64,000 bases of DNA from an uncultured Collinsella sp. (GCA_900758475.1 CAAERQ010000002.1:1-64000), one strand, 5' to 3'. Shown: positions 1 to 8,988, numbered from the stretch's first letter. Program-made: numbers and translations. Notes: generated from the letters alone by a model not told the origin.

Positions 1-21
1 CGAACGTTATCTCAACGTTCG
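1..21. repeat. Short perfect hairpin at window edge
   Basis: CGAACGTT and AACGTTCG are perfect 8-base arms around a 5-base loop. The hairpin lies downstream of the minus-strand DUF2752 gene, so it may be part of that gene's terminator. Any T-run on that strand would lie outside the window. Confidence 0.5.
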
Positions 22-62
22 CCCCCGCTTATGTGTCGACCGCTTTTCTAGCGCGTCCTCCG

Positions 63-560
63 TCACGACAGGTAAGAGTGAAGAATGGTGAGCCAGCGTG
101 GGGTTTCGAGGTGGATGATATCGATGGGAACTCCGGCGGGAGCGTGACCGCCAAAGAGCAGGCCCGCGTCTGCCGGGTTGATAAGGCGCACGATCCATAC
201 GGCAACGACCAGCACGCACAGAACAATAACCGTAATGTCGATGCCGCGCTTTAGCTTGCTCAATGCCACCTCCTCGCGCACGAACGCGAGCGCAAACGCA
301 ATCGGCACCACCCAAAACAGCGGATGATAAGCGAAGGCCGCCGCAAAATCGAGTCGCAGCGCCGCCAACCAGGCTCTCGTCATGCCGCATCCCGGACAGG
401 GAATACCCGTCATCAGGCGAAACACGCAGCCGATATCGAGCAGGTAGAGTGCGAGCCAGGCGACAAAGAGCGCGCCGATGCAAGAAAGGGCGCGGCGAAT
501 GAGTTCCGCCGCGCCCTTATGTCCCTGGGAGCTGTTCACGCCGCTCTTATCGTTAGGCAC
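63..560 (-). CDS. DUF2752 family membrane protein
   Basis: This small integral membrane protein has the DUF2752 signature CPGCGMTRA just after a first hydrophobic segment, followed by two more predicted membrane segments. That matches the short DUF2752 family, whose biochemical role is unknown. I place the start at a GTG whose codon overlaps the stop of the upstream zinc-ribbon gene (GTGCCTAA), which suggests translational coupling. A longer reading from an ATG at 599 would overlap the neighbour by 47 bases. It is the last gene of a minus-strand run of small membrane proteins. The family assignment is good; the exact start is uncertain. Confidence 0.8.
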   Translation of the reverse strand: MPNDKSGVNSSQGHKGAAELIRRALSCIGALFVAWLALYLLDIGCVFRLMTGIPCPGCGMTRAWLAALRLDFAAAFAYHPLFWVVPIAFALAFVREEVALSKLKRGIDITVIVLCVLVVAVWIVRLINPADAGLLFGGHAPAGVPIDIIHLETPRWLTILHSYLS

Positions 561-1230
561 GAGCGCCAAGACGGACGTTGTAAGCCGTTGCCATGGCATT
601 GGTATTCTTGATGATGATGTTCATGGCAAAGATGGTGCCAAGGCCGCACAGCAGCGCGCCGACGATCTGCCACATAAGAACGGTGGTACCGTTCTCCTGG
701 AACATCAGGCCATAGCGAGGAGCATTAGCCTGCAGGCGGTTGCCGATCTTGTAGTACCAGTAGAGTGCGTAGAAGCCGCAGGTCACGAACGACAGCAGGA
801 TAAATGCTGCCAGACCCGGCGTGGAATCGCCGTCGTCCTGGCACATGACATTGATGTCGCGAGCGAGGCAATAGAGGAAGTAATATGAATAGATGCCGCA
901 GGTCACGATGGAAAGCAGGAGCCAGCCGATCACGCCACGGTCGGTTTTAATCGGAGCATAGCCCATCGGGGCAGGTGCAGGCTGCTGAGCATACTGCTGC
1001 TGACCGGTGTACTGCTGCTGGCCGGCGTACTGCTGCTGAGGCTGAGGCTGAACTGCCTGAACCGGAGTGGGCTGAATCTGCGTGGGCTGCGGAGCAGGCT
1101 GGGGCTGAGGTGCAGGCTGCGGCGCGGGCTGCGGAGCAGGAGCAGCGGAAGCGGCACCGACGGCAGAACCGCAGACGGGGCAGAATTTGGCATCATCCGA
1201 AATGGGAGAACCACAAGTGGGACAGAACAC
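553..1230 (-). CDS. Zinc-ribbon DUF4234 membrane protein
   Basis: The protein has three parts. The first is an N-terminal zinc ribbon with two CxxC pairs (FCPTCG and FCPVCG) in the first 25 residues. The second is a low-complexity Pro/Gln/Ala linker (QPAPQP repeats and QQQY repeats) to about residue 90. The third is a DUF4234 membrane domain with about four hydrophobic segments and the repeated TCGxYxxYW/F pattern. The start is a GTG preceded by AAGGAG. The ribbon resembles that of the next gene upstream, so the two are probably paralogous at their N termini. DUF4234 function is unknown. The ribbon plus flexible linker suggests a cytosolic sensing or docking module on a membrane anchor, which is inference. 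Confidence 0.88.
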   Translation of the reverse strand: MFCPTCGSPISDDAKFCPVCGSAVGAASAAPAPQPAPQPAPQPQPAPQPTQIQPTPVQAVQPQPQQQYAGQQQYTGQQQYAQQPAPAPMGYAPIKTDRGVIGWLLLSIVTCGIYSYYFLYCLARDINVMCQDDGDSTPGLAAFILLSFVTCGFYALYWYYKIGNRLQANAPRYGLMFQENGTTVLMWQIVGALLCGLGTIFAMNIIIKNTNAMATAYNVRLGARA

Positions 1231-1382
1231 AAGCTTCTCCTTTTCCTAAGGCGTTGCACGCCTTCAAACCTTACATGACTATGTTCTCAACAATAGCCGC
1301 GACGTTGTTGCGCAACATTGACCAATTTCCGAGAAATTTTGCTGCAATCGTTTTCCCGGGCATTTTCTTGCTTTCGCAGTAG

Positions 1383-1418
1383 AAAAAGGCACCCCGGGCT
1401 CAGTTGCCCAGGGCGCCT
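1383..1418 (-). terminator. Rho-independent terminator
   Basis: On the minus strand, just after the stop of the 1426-2802 gene, AGGCGCCCTGGGC pairs with GCCCGGGGTGCCT and is followed by TTTTTC. Confidence 0.8.
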
Positions 1419-1425
1419 CGACCGA

Positions 1426-2802
1426 CTATTCGGTTTGATTGTTTTCGGCAGCAGGATTATCGCCCGGCTCATCCGCCGGCGTGGCAACGGCATTCCAATC
1501 GGGTTCCGCAGGCGTCGCCTCGGGCGCCGGTACGGGTTCAGGGGCAGGTGCCGGAGCAGGTGCAGGCGCGGGTGCCGGGGCAGGGGCAGGCGCAGGTGCC
1601 GGGGCAGGCGCAGGTGCCGGGGCAGGCGCAGGGGCAGCACCAGTGGCGGCCGTGGGATTGAACCCCGCAGGAGCAGGCTTCTTCTCACCCGGGAGCACAA
1701 ACGTCAGGACATCGTCGGCATCCTCATCGGCCCACTCGCTGGCATGACGTGCCGCCCAATAGCCAACGGCGCGATACTTGAGCATCTTGCCAAACACAGT
1801 CAGGAACACCGTGACAAAGGCAATGATCATCAAGAACAGAATGAGCGTGATGCCGCCGCCCTCGATGATTGCCTCAAGACCCGTGGGGCGATAGTAATAG
1901 CTATACATACCAAACGTAGCAATGGCGCCGAAGATGGCGGTGAAGATCCACGTGATGATGTGCGACACGATGCCCGTCAAAAACTCGGGGAGAATCGATG
2001 CGCAGAACAACTTGCCCAGGTTGGCCTTATAGGACTTCCAAACCTTCTCAAGCGAGAACGCGCTCTCCACGCGCCCGACGACGGCAAAGTGCATCACGGC
2101 AGCATCACCAAACATCTTAAAGAAGATGCCCAGTACCACCGACACGATCATGGCAAAGACGAGCAGGCCCATCGAGCCGAAGAGTGCGGCCTCGAGACCG
2201 CTCGAACCGGAGTAATAGTACGAGCCGACGGCACCGATCACGACGCTCTCGATAGCCGAGAACACCACGCCAATCATCGGAATAATGGCCACGAACTCGA
2301 GCACACCGGTAATGACAGACGAGAAAATGCCCAATCCAAACGAGGTCGAGCGCAGCAGCGGACGCTCCATGCCGTTATCATCCTTGAGCGACAGGTCACG
2401 ACCCCACTCGATGGCAAAGCCCGCGCCGCACACGCTTGCCACGTACGCGAGCAAAAAGCCAATGGCCGCTGCGATACCGCCGATAACGGGGATAAACAGC
2501 ACCAGCACCGAGACAACACAGATCAGCGCCGGCAAAAAGGCGATTTGGCATACGCGAACCAAGGCGCCGGGAACCTTAAGCATGTCGTTGAAGGCCTGAG
2601 CCATACAACCCTTGGGCGCGTTCATAGCCGGCTGGGGCGCAACGAACGGCTGCGGCTGCGGCTGGGCAAACGGCTGACCCTGCGGCTGAGGTTGAGCTTG
2701 CGGAGCGGGACCGGCGGCCTTAACCTCGGTATTAGGGGCACCGCACACGCCGCAGAACTTGTCGTTATCGCCCATGGGGGCGCCACACTGCGAACAGAAC
2801 AT
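1426..2802 (-). CDS. Zinc-ribbon membrane protein with Ala-Pro tail
   Basis: This protein of about 458 residues opens with a zinc ribbon (FCSQCG at 2-7 and FCGVCG at 16-21). A Pro/Gln-rich linker follows, then a large membrane domain (about residues 70-380) with roughly six hydrophobic segments. The tail of about 70 residues is dominated by an uninterrupted Ala-Pro dipeptide run. I chose the ATG at 2802 because GAAGGG sits 9 bases upstream; a start at 2895 would have no ribosome site. The membrane region resembles YckC/DUF-type multi-pass proteins, but I do not recognise a named family. The AP tail would form a rigid extended rod, possibly reaching through the cell wall or across the cytosol. 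Function is unknown. Confidence 0.8.
   Translation of the reverse strand: MFCSQCGAPMGDNDKFCGVCGAPNTEVKAAGPAPQAQPQPQGQPFAQPQPQPFVAPQPAMNAPKGCMAQAFNDMLKVPGALVRVCQIAFLPALICVVSVLVLFIPVIGGIAAAIGFLLAYVASVCGAGFAIEWGRDLSLKDDNGMERPLLRSTSFGLGIFSSVITGVLEFVAIIPMIGVVFSAIESVVIGAVGSYYYSGSSGLEAALFGSMGLLVFAMIVSVVLGIFFKMFGDAAVMHFAVVGRVESAFSLEKVWKSYKANLGKLFCASILPEFLTGIVSHIITWIFTAIFGAIATFGMYSYYYRPTGLEAIIEGGGITLILFLMIIAFVTVFLTVFGKMLKYRAVGYWAARHASEWADEDADDVLTFVLPGEKKPAPAGFNPTAATGAAPAPAPAPAPAPAPAPAPAPAPAPAPAPAPAPEPVPAPEATPAEPDWNAVATPADEPGDNPAAENNQTE
1530..1640 (-). repeat. Ala-Pro coding microsatellite
   Basis: Runs of GGTGCCGGGGCAGGCGCAG-type units encode about 18 consecutive Ala-Pro dipeptides near the C terminus of the zinc-ribbon membrane protein. 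The 6-base periodicity makes the tract prone to slippage in whole-codon steps. Confidence 0.85.
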
Positions 2803-2951
2803 CGAAATCATCCCTTCGTATCTAGAGCGAATCACCTGGATCGCAAACGATGTCTTTGGCATCATTATCGCCCAATGTGGGGACAAATACCGCAAGATGA
2901 CCGATTTGCAACGTAGCCGGTTTATTCAATGATTCGAAGGGTACGACCGGG

Positions 2952-3974
2952 CTAGTTCGTGCCGCGGAAGCCCTTGCCGACGATTTCGGAGCTATCGACG
3001 ATGGTGATGAAGGCGCCAGGGTCAATCTCGCGGGCATAGCGGCGCAGTTGCACTGCCTCGCGACGGCTCAGCACGCTCATGATCACCGTGACGCACTTGC
3101 CCGAGAAAGCGCCGTAGCCACGGCTGATCGTTGCCGTGCGGTTGAGATGCTTGACGATAAACTCCTCGACTTTAAGGGGCTCGGAGCAAATGATCGTGCA
3201 GACCTTACGAAGGTGAATGCTCTCGATAGCCTTGTCGACCACAAGCGTCTTGGCAAACAGACCGAGCACGCAGTACAGACCGACGCGCGGGCCATACAGG
3301 AAAGCCGCGATGGTCACGATGCCGATATCGACCAGCAACAGGGCACGGCCGATCTCAAGCGTCGTGCGGCGTTTGAGAATCATGGCAAGGATGTCGGTGC
3401 CGCCCGTCGAGGCGCCAATGTCAAAGACAATGGCACTGCCCAGCGCCGGCAAGATGACGGCAAAACACAGGTCGAGCCACATATCGCCCGTCATCGAAAC
3501 ATCCGTCGGAATGAAGAGCTCAAACAGCGAGACGTAGGCCGAAAGCGCAAACGAGGCAAAGACACTCCAAAGGATTGCCTTGCGCTCCAAAAAGATAAAA
3601 CCCAGGATGACCAGGACCGCGTTGATAATCCACATAAAGACGCCGACGGGCAGAGTCGGGAACAGCGTGGAAAGAATGACCGACACGCCCGAGGTGCCGC
3701 CGAAGGCAAAGTGATTGGGGGTTTTAAAGGCCACGATGGCAAAGGCCGTGAGGACCAGGCCCAGATTGAGCTCGGCAAAAAAGCGCGGAAAGCCTGGTTC
3801 CTGGCTGCGCTTGCGGCCGGCGCGCTCGCCACGTTCGATATCCTCGCGACCGACAACGCGCTCCATCGGCACCACCGGAGGACGATGCATCTCCTCGGCG
3901 GCACGCGACGCCGCCTCTGCCGCAGCGGCTTCAATCGCCCATGCCTTGCTTTCGGTCTCGTGTTCGTCGGCCAT
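2952..3974 (-). CDS. YitT family membrane protein
   Basis: This is a 340-residue YitT/DUF161 protein. It has a charged N-terminal extension of about 75 residues, five or six hydrophobic segments (about 80-260) including the family stretch GASTGGTDILAMILKRRT, and a C-terminal DUF2179 domain (about 270-330) with RGYGAFSGK and VVTV-like strands that may bind a ligand. The start ATG at 3974 follows GAGGGG. The family is a presumed transporter or membrane regulator with no settled substrate. The N-terminal extension is long and acidic/arginine-rich compared with usual YitT proteins of about 280 residues. Confidence 0.9.
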   Translation of the reverse strand: MADEHETESKAWAIEAAAAEAASRAAEEMHRPPVVPMERVVGREDIERGERAGRKRSQEPGFPRFFAELNLGLVLTAFAIVAFKTPNHFAFGGTSGVSVILSTLFPTLPVGVFMWIINAVLVILGFIFLERKAILWSVFASFALSAYVSLFELFIPTDVSMTGDMWLDLCFAVILPALGSAIVFDIGASTGGTDILAMILKRRTTLEIGRALLLVDIGIVTIAAFLYGPRVGLYCVLGLFAKTLVVDKAIESIHLRKVCTIICSEPLKVEEFIVKHLNRTATISRGYGAFSGKCVTVIMSVLSRREAVQLRRYAREIDPGAFITIVDSSEIVGKGFRGTN

Positions 3975-4089
3975 TACGGCAACCCCTCGTTAACAATTTG
4001 GAAACAATGCGCCCATTAGGGTAACGCGGAACGCGAAGATTGCAACCCTTAGTTAGACGAGCGGTATGCCTGCATCGGGGGCATATAGA

Positions 4090-4129
4090 AAACGGTCGAC
4101 CGCACTTTTGCTTGCGCGGTCGACCGTTT
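4090..4129 (-). terminator. Strong palindrome downstream of asp23
   Basis: AAACGGTCGACCGC and GCGGTCGACCGTTT are perfect 14-base arms with a 12-base loop. On the minus strand the stem is followed by TTCTATAT. It lies after another hairpin (4134-4181), giving a tandem terminator behind the asp23 operon. Confidence 0.75.
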
Positions 4130-4133
4130 AGCG

Positions 4134-4181
4134 TTTTCGCAGGTAAAACCTGCCAAAATAAACATCCCTTTTTGGTAGGTT
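4134..4181 (-). repeat. Dispersed GGGACAGG-loop palindrome, copy 1
   Basis: This is a member of the six-copy family described in the findings. Arms AACCTACCAAAA and TTTTGGCAGGTT (minus-strand reading) enclose GGGATGTTTA, a variant loop in which the usual GGGACAGG is shortened. The TAA of asp23 is the first part of the repeat. On the minus strand the second arm runs into TTTTACC, so this copy can serve as a terminator. Confidence 0.8.
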
Positions 4182-4707
4182 ACTCGTGCTGGCTAGTGCG
4201 GTGCTCGTACTCCTCGGGGGTGATGACATCCTCGATGCGCAGGTTGACGCCTGCCACCTCAAGGCCGGTCATCGCGGCCAGACGCTCGGTGACGCGCGCC
4301 TTAACGTCGTCAAAGATCGCAGGCGCATAGGCGCCGTACTCGATGATGACCGAGATGTTGACGACCACGCGGTTGTCATCGGTGACCTCGACCGTCACGC
4401 CCTTGGTCAGGTTCTCGGCACCAAACTGCTCCTGCACAAAGTGCATGAGGTTACCCTTCATGCCCAGGACGTGCGGAACCTCGCGGGTGGCCATGGCAAC
4501 GATCTTCTCGATCACGCCGTTGGAATAGGTCAGCGAGTCCTCGGACTCGTCCGTTTCCTCGTCGTCCATCTCCTCGTTGTCCTCGTCCGCATCGGACTCG
4601 GCCTCGACGAGTGCCTCGTCCTCGAGCGTCACGTCCCCGGCATCGGCGACGGCCTCATTCGCCTCGAGCTCGGTATCGGCCACATCGACCTTCGTGTTAA
4701 AAGCCAT
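4180..4707 (-). CDS. Asp23/Gls24 family envelope stress protein
   Basis: This is an Asp23/Gls24 (DUF322) protein of 175 residues. Residues 1-60 are a highly acidic extension (repeated E/D). The Asp23 domain follows from about residue 61, with ATREVPHVLGMKG, VVVNISVIIEYG and VNLRIEDV characteristic of the family. In Staphylococcus, Asp23 is a cytosolic protein held at the membrane by AmaP. An AmaP-like gene lies two genes upstream here, which supports the same arrangement. The start is clear (AAGGAGGAACC then ATG). The acidic N-terminal tail is unusual and may be a charge-based spacer. Confidence 0.92.
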   Translation of the reverse strand: MAFNTKVDVADTELEANEAVADAGDVTLEDEALVEAESDADEDNEEMDDEETDESEDSLTYSNGVIEKIVAMATREVPHVLGMKGNLMHFVQEQFGAENLTKGVTVEVTDDNRVVVNISVIIEYGAYAPAIFDDVKARVTERLAAMTGLEVAGVNLRIEDVITPEEYEHRTSQHE

Positions 4708-4751
4708 GGTTCCTCCTTATGCCTGCCGCGGATGCGACAGTCGAATACGTA

Positions 4752-5129
4752 TTAGCGGCCGCTAAACAGGCGGCCGAAGAAGTTGACGATACCGTTCTCC
4801 CCGTCGCGAATCTGGCCGATCACGGCGCCGATCAGCACAAAGAATGCGATGACGAGCGTGTCCCACAGGCCCAACGTAAGTACCAGCACAGCGAGGATAA
4901 AGCCTGCCACGGCGCCGAGCGTAGTGTTGGGATGGCGCACGGCATAGCTCCAGATAGCAGCGCCCGTACCTTTGATGAGACCCATGGCCTCGTCGAAGTC
5001 GTTGGCGGCGCTGTCGTGCTGCTCGCCGGCCTCGGGCTTGGCGTCGGCGGACTCGCCTGCCGGCGTAGCGTTCTGGTCGATCGTCAGGCGCGGCGTGCGG
5101 GCGGTCTTGTCTTGGTTGGTATCACTCAC
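4752..5129 (-). CDS. DUF2273 small membrane protein
   Basis: This protein of about 125 residues has a polar N-terminal half and two adjacent hydrophobic segments (LGAVAGFILAVLVLTLG and LVIAFFVLIGAVIGQ) followed by RDGENGIVNFFGRLF. That is the DUF2273 pattern found next to Asp23 proteins. I start it at a GTG that overlaps the upstream AmaP stop (GTGAGTGA) and has an excellent GGAGG 6 bases ahead. A much longer in-frame reading to 5348 only shadows amaP. It probably inserts as a hairpin in the membrane and takes part in the Asp23 membrane complex (family context). Confidence 0.9.
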   Translation of the reverse strand: MSDTNQDKTARTPRLTIDQNATPAGESADAKPEAGEQHDSAANDFDEAMGLIKGTGAAIWSYAVRHPNTTLGAVAGFILAVLVLTLGLWDTLVIAFFVLIGAVIGQIRDGENGIVNFFGRLFSGR

Positions 5130-5667
5130 CGGAAACCTCCACGGTCTGGACGGTAGTCTTGGACGGCAAAAAACGGACGCGCGCGGTCGTGCCCGGCGTG
5201 CCGAGCATGGTGTCGCAGGCCTTCTCGATGCGCTGCTGCATCGAGGTGGCAAGAGCGGCAACGTCCTTGTCATCGAGCGCGATGGCTTCGACCTTAAAAC
5301 GAACGCGCGACTCGTCGGAGCCTTGAACGCGCGCCTCGATATGCTCAACCATCACGCGATTATCGCACTCTGCCGCGGCACGGGCGCACGAGGAAAGCGC
5401 TGCGAGCGTGACCTCGATATTGCGCTCCCCCGCCGGATGCACGCAGGACGGCTCGCGACGCGCGAACATCAGGCGGAAAAAACCGATGAGCACGCCAAGC
5501 GCCACGATAGCGGCGCACACCGTAACGACGACGCGAGGCATGGTGTCACGCAACAGCAGCATAAAGCGATACGTATACGGTCCCCAGAACTGGCAGACAA
5601 GCGTACCCAGCGCCACGATGGAGGCAGCAAGATACACGATCGCTAGGGCTCGTTTGAGTACGCGCAC
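5122..5667 (-). CDS. amaP: AmaP-like alkaline shock response membrane anchor
   Basis: This is a membrane protein of about 181 residues with two hydrophobic segments (about 4-24 and 45-68) and a C-terminal cytosolic domain carrying alternating hydrophobic strands (RVRFKVEAIALDDKDV). That is the topology of AmaP, which anchors Asp23. I chose the GTG at 5667 because GGGAG lies just upstream; a longer reading to 5796 would have no ribosome site and would run through a terminator. It is first in the operon amaP-DUF2273-asp23, with the next gene overlapping by 8 bases. A TATAAT about 50 bases upstream may be the -10 element. Confidence 0.85.
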   Translation of the reverse strand: MRVLKRALAIVYLAASIVALGTLVCQFWGPYTYRFMLLLRDTMPRVVVTVCAAIVALGVLIGFFRLMFARREPSCVHPAGERNIEVTLAALSSCARAAAECDNRVMVEHIEARVQGSDESRVRFKVEAIALDDKDVAALATSMQQRIEKACDTMLGTPGTTARVRFLPSKTTVQTVEVSGE

Positions 5668-5725
5668 GCGCGCTCCCTTCAGGTTTCGGTCCACAGAATG
5701 CAAAACGATTCGCATCATTATAAAA

Positions 5726-5763
5726 GAGCCGGGTCCGGTGCCATACGCACGCGGATCCGGCTC
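5726..5763 (-). terminator. yebC terminator
   Basis: On the minus strand, GAGCCGGATCCG pairs with CGGACCCGGCTC and is followed by TTTTATAATG, about 70 bases after the yebC stop. The T-run overlaps the presumed -10 of the amaP promoter. Confidence 0.8.
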
Positions 5764-5832
5764 ATCTATTCCACGAGGCTTGCATGCTCGCTTCATTATG
5801 CCCAGATATGCACGGCTTAACCCGTGCAGGCG

Positions 5833-6639
5833 CTACTCCTCCTCGAGGGCAGCGATGACCTCGTCGGTCATGTCCATGGTGCTGTAGACGTCCTGGACGT
5901 CGTCGAGCTCCTCGAGACGGTCGATAAGGCGCTGGACCTTCTTGGCGTCGGCGCCGGAGACCTCGGTCGGGGTAGTCGGGACCATGGTGGTCTCGGAACC
6001 CTTGACCTGGACGCCCTGCTCCTCGAGCGCCTTGGAGACAGTCATGACCTCGTTGGCAGTAGTCCAGACGATCCACTCCTCGCCGGCGTCCTCGTAGTCC
6101 TCGCCACCGGCCTCGGCGATGGCCATCATGAACTCATCCTCGTCACCGGCAGGACCGTTGGCGATCATGGTCTCCTTCTTGGCGTTCTCGTCCAGGATCT
6201 CCTTGGCGACGACGATCTGGCCCTTGCGCTCAAACTGGAAGGCGACGGAGCCCGAGGTGCCCAGGTTACCACCAGCGTGGGAGAAGGCGGAACGGACATC
6301 AGCGGCGGTACGGTTGCGGTTGTCGGTCAGGCAGTCAACGTACACGGCGACACCGGCGGGACCGTAGCCCTCGTACACGATGTTCTCGTAGACAGCGGCG
6401 TCGGCACCCGAACCGAAGGCCTTGTCGATAGCGGACTTGATCTTGTCCTTGGGCATGGACTGAGCCTTGGCCTTGGCAACAGCAGCAGCGAGGCTGGCGT
6501 TGTTCTCAGGCAGCGGGTCGCCGCCGAGACGGGCAGCAACGGTGATGTTGCGGCTCAGCTTGGAGAAGAGGGCGGAACGCTTGGCGTCCTGCGCGCCCTT
6601 ACGATGCTTGGTTGTGGCCCACTTAGAGTGTCCGGACAT
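5833..6639 (-). CDS. yebC: YebC/PmpR family regulator
   Basis: The sequence opens with MSGHSKWATTKHRKGAQD, the diagnostic YebC/TACO1 N terminus, and continues with the three-domain fold. Length is 268 residues against the usual 240-250; the extra is an acidic insert at about 175-200 and an acidic tail. Family members act as DNA-binding regulators or as translation factors at polyproline stretches. The second role is interesting here because the window encodes Pro-rich proteins, although repeated Ala-Pro is not the classical stall motif. The start has AGGAGA upstream. Identification is firm. Confidence 0.96.
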   Translation of the reverse strand: MSGHSKWATTKHRKGAQDAKRSALFSKLSRNITVAARLGGDPLPENNASLAAAVAKAKAQSMPKDKIKSAIDKAFGSGADAAVYENIVYEGYGPAGVAVYVDCLTDNRNRTAADVRSAFSHAGGNLGTSGSVAFQFERKGQIVVAKEILDENAKKETMIANGPAGDEDEFMMAIAEAGGEDYEDAGEEWIVWTTANEVMTVSKALEEQGVQVKGSETTMVPTTPTEVSGADAKKVQRLIDRLEELDDVQDVYSTMDMTDEVIAALEEE

Positions 6640-6769
6640 ACGTGTCTCCTATCGGTTTCGACCTAAAGCCCAGCGCAGATGCTCGGGCAATATAAACAAA
6701 CGTCGTTATGATATACCTACTGGCCTGCGAGATAAACCCCAAAATGAAGGCGTCGTGATGATGCCACCC

Positions 6770-6804
6770 TTTGGTGCAAAGCAACCTGACCCCAATGCAC
6801 CAAA
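6770..6804 (-). repeat. Hairpin with GGGGTCAGG loop after DUF6020 gene
   Basis: TTTGGTGCA and TGCACCAAA are perfect 9-base arms immediately after the DUF6020 stop. Read on the minus strand, the loop contains TTGGGGTCAGGTTGC, close to the GGGACAGGTT loop of the dispersed family although the arms are unrelated. It is probably a terminator. Confidence 0.7.
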
Positions 6805-8988
6805 TTAGGACCAGAGGAGGTCGCTGCGGGTGATGGTGGCGCCGATGGCAAAGGGCATGCAGGCGATGACCGGATACAGGTAGCGCATGTAGGTCGAGCC
6901 GTTGCAGGGACCGATCAGGCACACGGCGAGCACGCCCAGCAGCGGCACCCAAATGGCCAGCCCGCGCCACGAATGACGACGTAGCAGATAGACCACCACG
7001 GCGATCATGATCCACACATAGGTGGCCGAGCTCATGGTGAGCGAGATAAACGGGATGCGTTGTACTGCCACGCGATACAGGTTGATCAGGTGGTCGCACC
7101 AGCGCACGACCTTGCTATCGACCGGATGGAAGTCAAAGTACTTGAGGTTATCGGGCTTCGCCATAATCTCGGCACTGCGCGCCGTGCTGTAGACCCACGC
7201 ATCGCGGGCGCTCGGATAAAAGTAGCCGTAGTAGTTATTGATGAGCGCCGAGATATAGCACTCGGGATCCTTTTTGAACATCTGGGCCCACACCTCAAAA
7301 TAAGCCTTGATGTCCTCCTGCGAGGCGTACTCGTTAAAGCAATTTTTGACGGCGTCCGACTTATCCGGGTTGTAACGGCGCCCCAGATTCTCGTACTTGA
7401 GCACACGGTCGATCACGGCACGCTCTTCGTCGGTCACCAAGCCGTCGCAAGGAGCCTCCACGATGGTGCCGTCCTCCTTAACCGTGGGGTTGACGCCCGA
7501 GTTGAGGCCGTCGTGCTTTTGGACAAAACGAGCCGTCTGCTGGAACGGAATCGAGAGGATTTCGCGCTTGGAACCAGGCGTGATGTCGTGTGCCGGCATA
7601 AAGACCTTGGTGAAGTACATATTAGAGGCAAGGCAGAGCGCAAGCACCGCAAGAACTCCCACCCAGCGGAAACGCGGGGTGGCGCCCGAAGGCGCAGCAC
7701 CAGCCTGCTTGGCTGCACGACGAGCCACATGCACGTCCCATGCGCAAAGCGCCGCCGCGATTACGCATGCCGCCAGGGGAAACACCAGGCCGCCGTTACG
7801 CAGAAACGTGGAGCCCATGGCGCCCAGAGCAAGCAGCAGCCAGTCGTGGCGCGCAAAGAGCACGGGGGCTTTCTCGCCCGTTCGCTCGACATTGGCATCA
7901 CGACGGGGCAAGCCACATGCCACGAGCTTGACGGTCTGTACCAGCAGCACCAAGAACGCGTCGGCAAAGAGCACGTCTTTGGTGAGCAACGCCGCGTAGT
8001 TAGAGAACATCGGCATAAACACAAAGAACAGCAAGATCACGCCGCGGACCGGCAGGCTCACGCCCAGCTTGCGCAGCGACGAGATGGAATAGGCCATGCA
8101 GGCGGCCGTAATGACGAACTGAGCGCAGGTGTAGATGGCAAGACCTGCGTTGGCGCTGTTGAACAGTGAAAGCCCCAGCTGGACGCACGAACCGATGATA
8201 GCCGTGTGCACCACGGGATGATGTCCGTTGAGCAACACATTGGGATTGAGCAGACGCAGGTAGTCACTCGTGCCGTTGGGGTAGTTGAACCACTGGCGAA
8301 TCTGCGCACCCGTATCTCCCATAAAAAGGCCGGGCAGCGAAGCGATGAGCGTGGGCGCCCAGGCGACCATAAGCACCAGGAAGGGCCCGGCAAAGGGATG
8401 GACCGAGAGCACGGCGTGAGCCACACGCCATACGCGGCCAAAGTGCGCTTCGGAAAACGGAATGCGCCGAGAGCTCAACCAATCTAGACACTCAAAAGCC
8501 AGGTAGAAAGCAACGACCGCCAAGAGCATCCAGCCCGCACCGCCTATCCAGGCACAGATAATGCGGGCCTTGTCGCCGAGCACGATCTCGGCCGAATCGG
8601 TGAGGTCGTAGCTGCGGCCAAACACCATGCAGACGGCAAAGAACAGCGACGGAAGGATCACCGAGGGACGCCAAGCGTCGCCGCGGCCAAAGAATACGTA
8701 GCGAAACGGCAGCGTGAGCAGGCAGGCAAGCGCAAGCAGCATGACCGCGTCGGTATGGCCGGCAAACGAGAGGAGCACCTCGTAGCACACGTACAGCATG
8801 CCCGAGGCTTTGGGGTCAATCGCCAAGACCGCGTTGCTCGACACCGGGGCGGGATCGATGGAAAACGCCGTGGTCGCCAACAGCGCGAGCAAAAATGCGA
8901 TGAGGGTCTGCTTGGCGGGATAGCGCTTAAACCAGACGATGCGGGCAGCGTCGCGCGCAGCCGTTGTGGAGAGGTCGGAATCCTTCAC
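6805..8988 (-). CDS. DUF6020 family polytopic membrane protein
   Basis: This 727-residue protein has about 12-13 hydrophobic segments spread along its length. Between segments lies a long extracytoplasmic region (about residues 480-610) with the family-like motifs GDTGAQIRQWFNYPNGTSDYL and LNGHHPVVHTAIIG near residues 225-260. The topology, with an Asp-containing first loop and a large late loop, resembles GT-C type lipid-linked sugar transferases, so a role in cell-surface glycan assembly is plausible but unproven. The start is probably a GTG with GAAAGG upstream. It stands alone between hairpins at 6770 and 9030. Confidence 0.8.
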   Translation of the reverse strand: MKDSDLSTTAARDAARIVWFKRYPAKQTLIAFLLALLATTAFSIDPAPVSSNAVLAIDPKASGMLYVCYEVLLSFAGHTDAVMLLALACLLTLPFRYVFFGRGDAWRPSVILPSLFFAVCMVFGRSYDLTDSAEIVLGDKARIICAWIGGAGWMLLAVVAFYLAFECLDWLSSRRIPFSEAHFGRVWRVAHAVLSVHPFAGPFLVLMVAWAPTLIASLPGLFMGDTGAQIRQWFNYPNGTSDYLRLLNPNVLLNGHHPVVHTAIIGSCVQLGLSLFNSANAGLAIYTCAQFVITAACMAYSISSLRKLGVSLPVRGVILLFFVFMPMFSNYAALLTKDVLFADAFLVLLVQTVKLVACGLPRRDANVERTGEKAPVLFARHDWLLLALGAMGSTFLRNGGLVFPLAACVIAAALCAWDVHVARRAAKQAGAAPSGATPRFRWVGVLAVLALCLASNMYFTKVFMPAHDITPGSKREILSIPFQQTARFVQKHDGLNSGVNPTVKEDGTIVEAPCDGLVTDEERAVIDRVLKYENLGRRYNPDKSDAVKNCFNEYASQEDIKAYFEVWAQMFKKDPECYISALINNYYGYFYPSARDAWVYSTARSAEIMAKPDNLKYFDFHPVDSKVVRWCDHLINLYRVAVQRIPFISLTMSSATYVWIMIAVVVYLLRRHSWRGLAIWVPLLGVLAVCLIGPCNGSTYMRYLYPVIACMPFAIGATITRSDLLWS

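Noticed and set aside
1318..2916. 532-codon open frame on the plus strand
   Set aside because: Runs antisense to the zinc-ribbon membrane protein and is Arg/Gly/His-rich without any recognisable domain.
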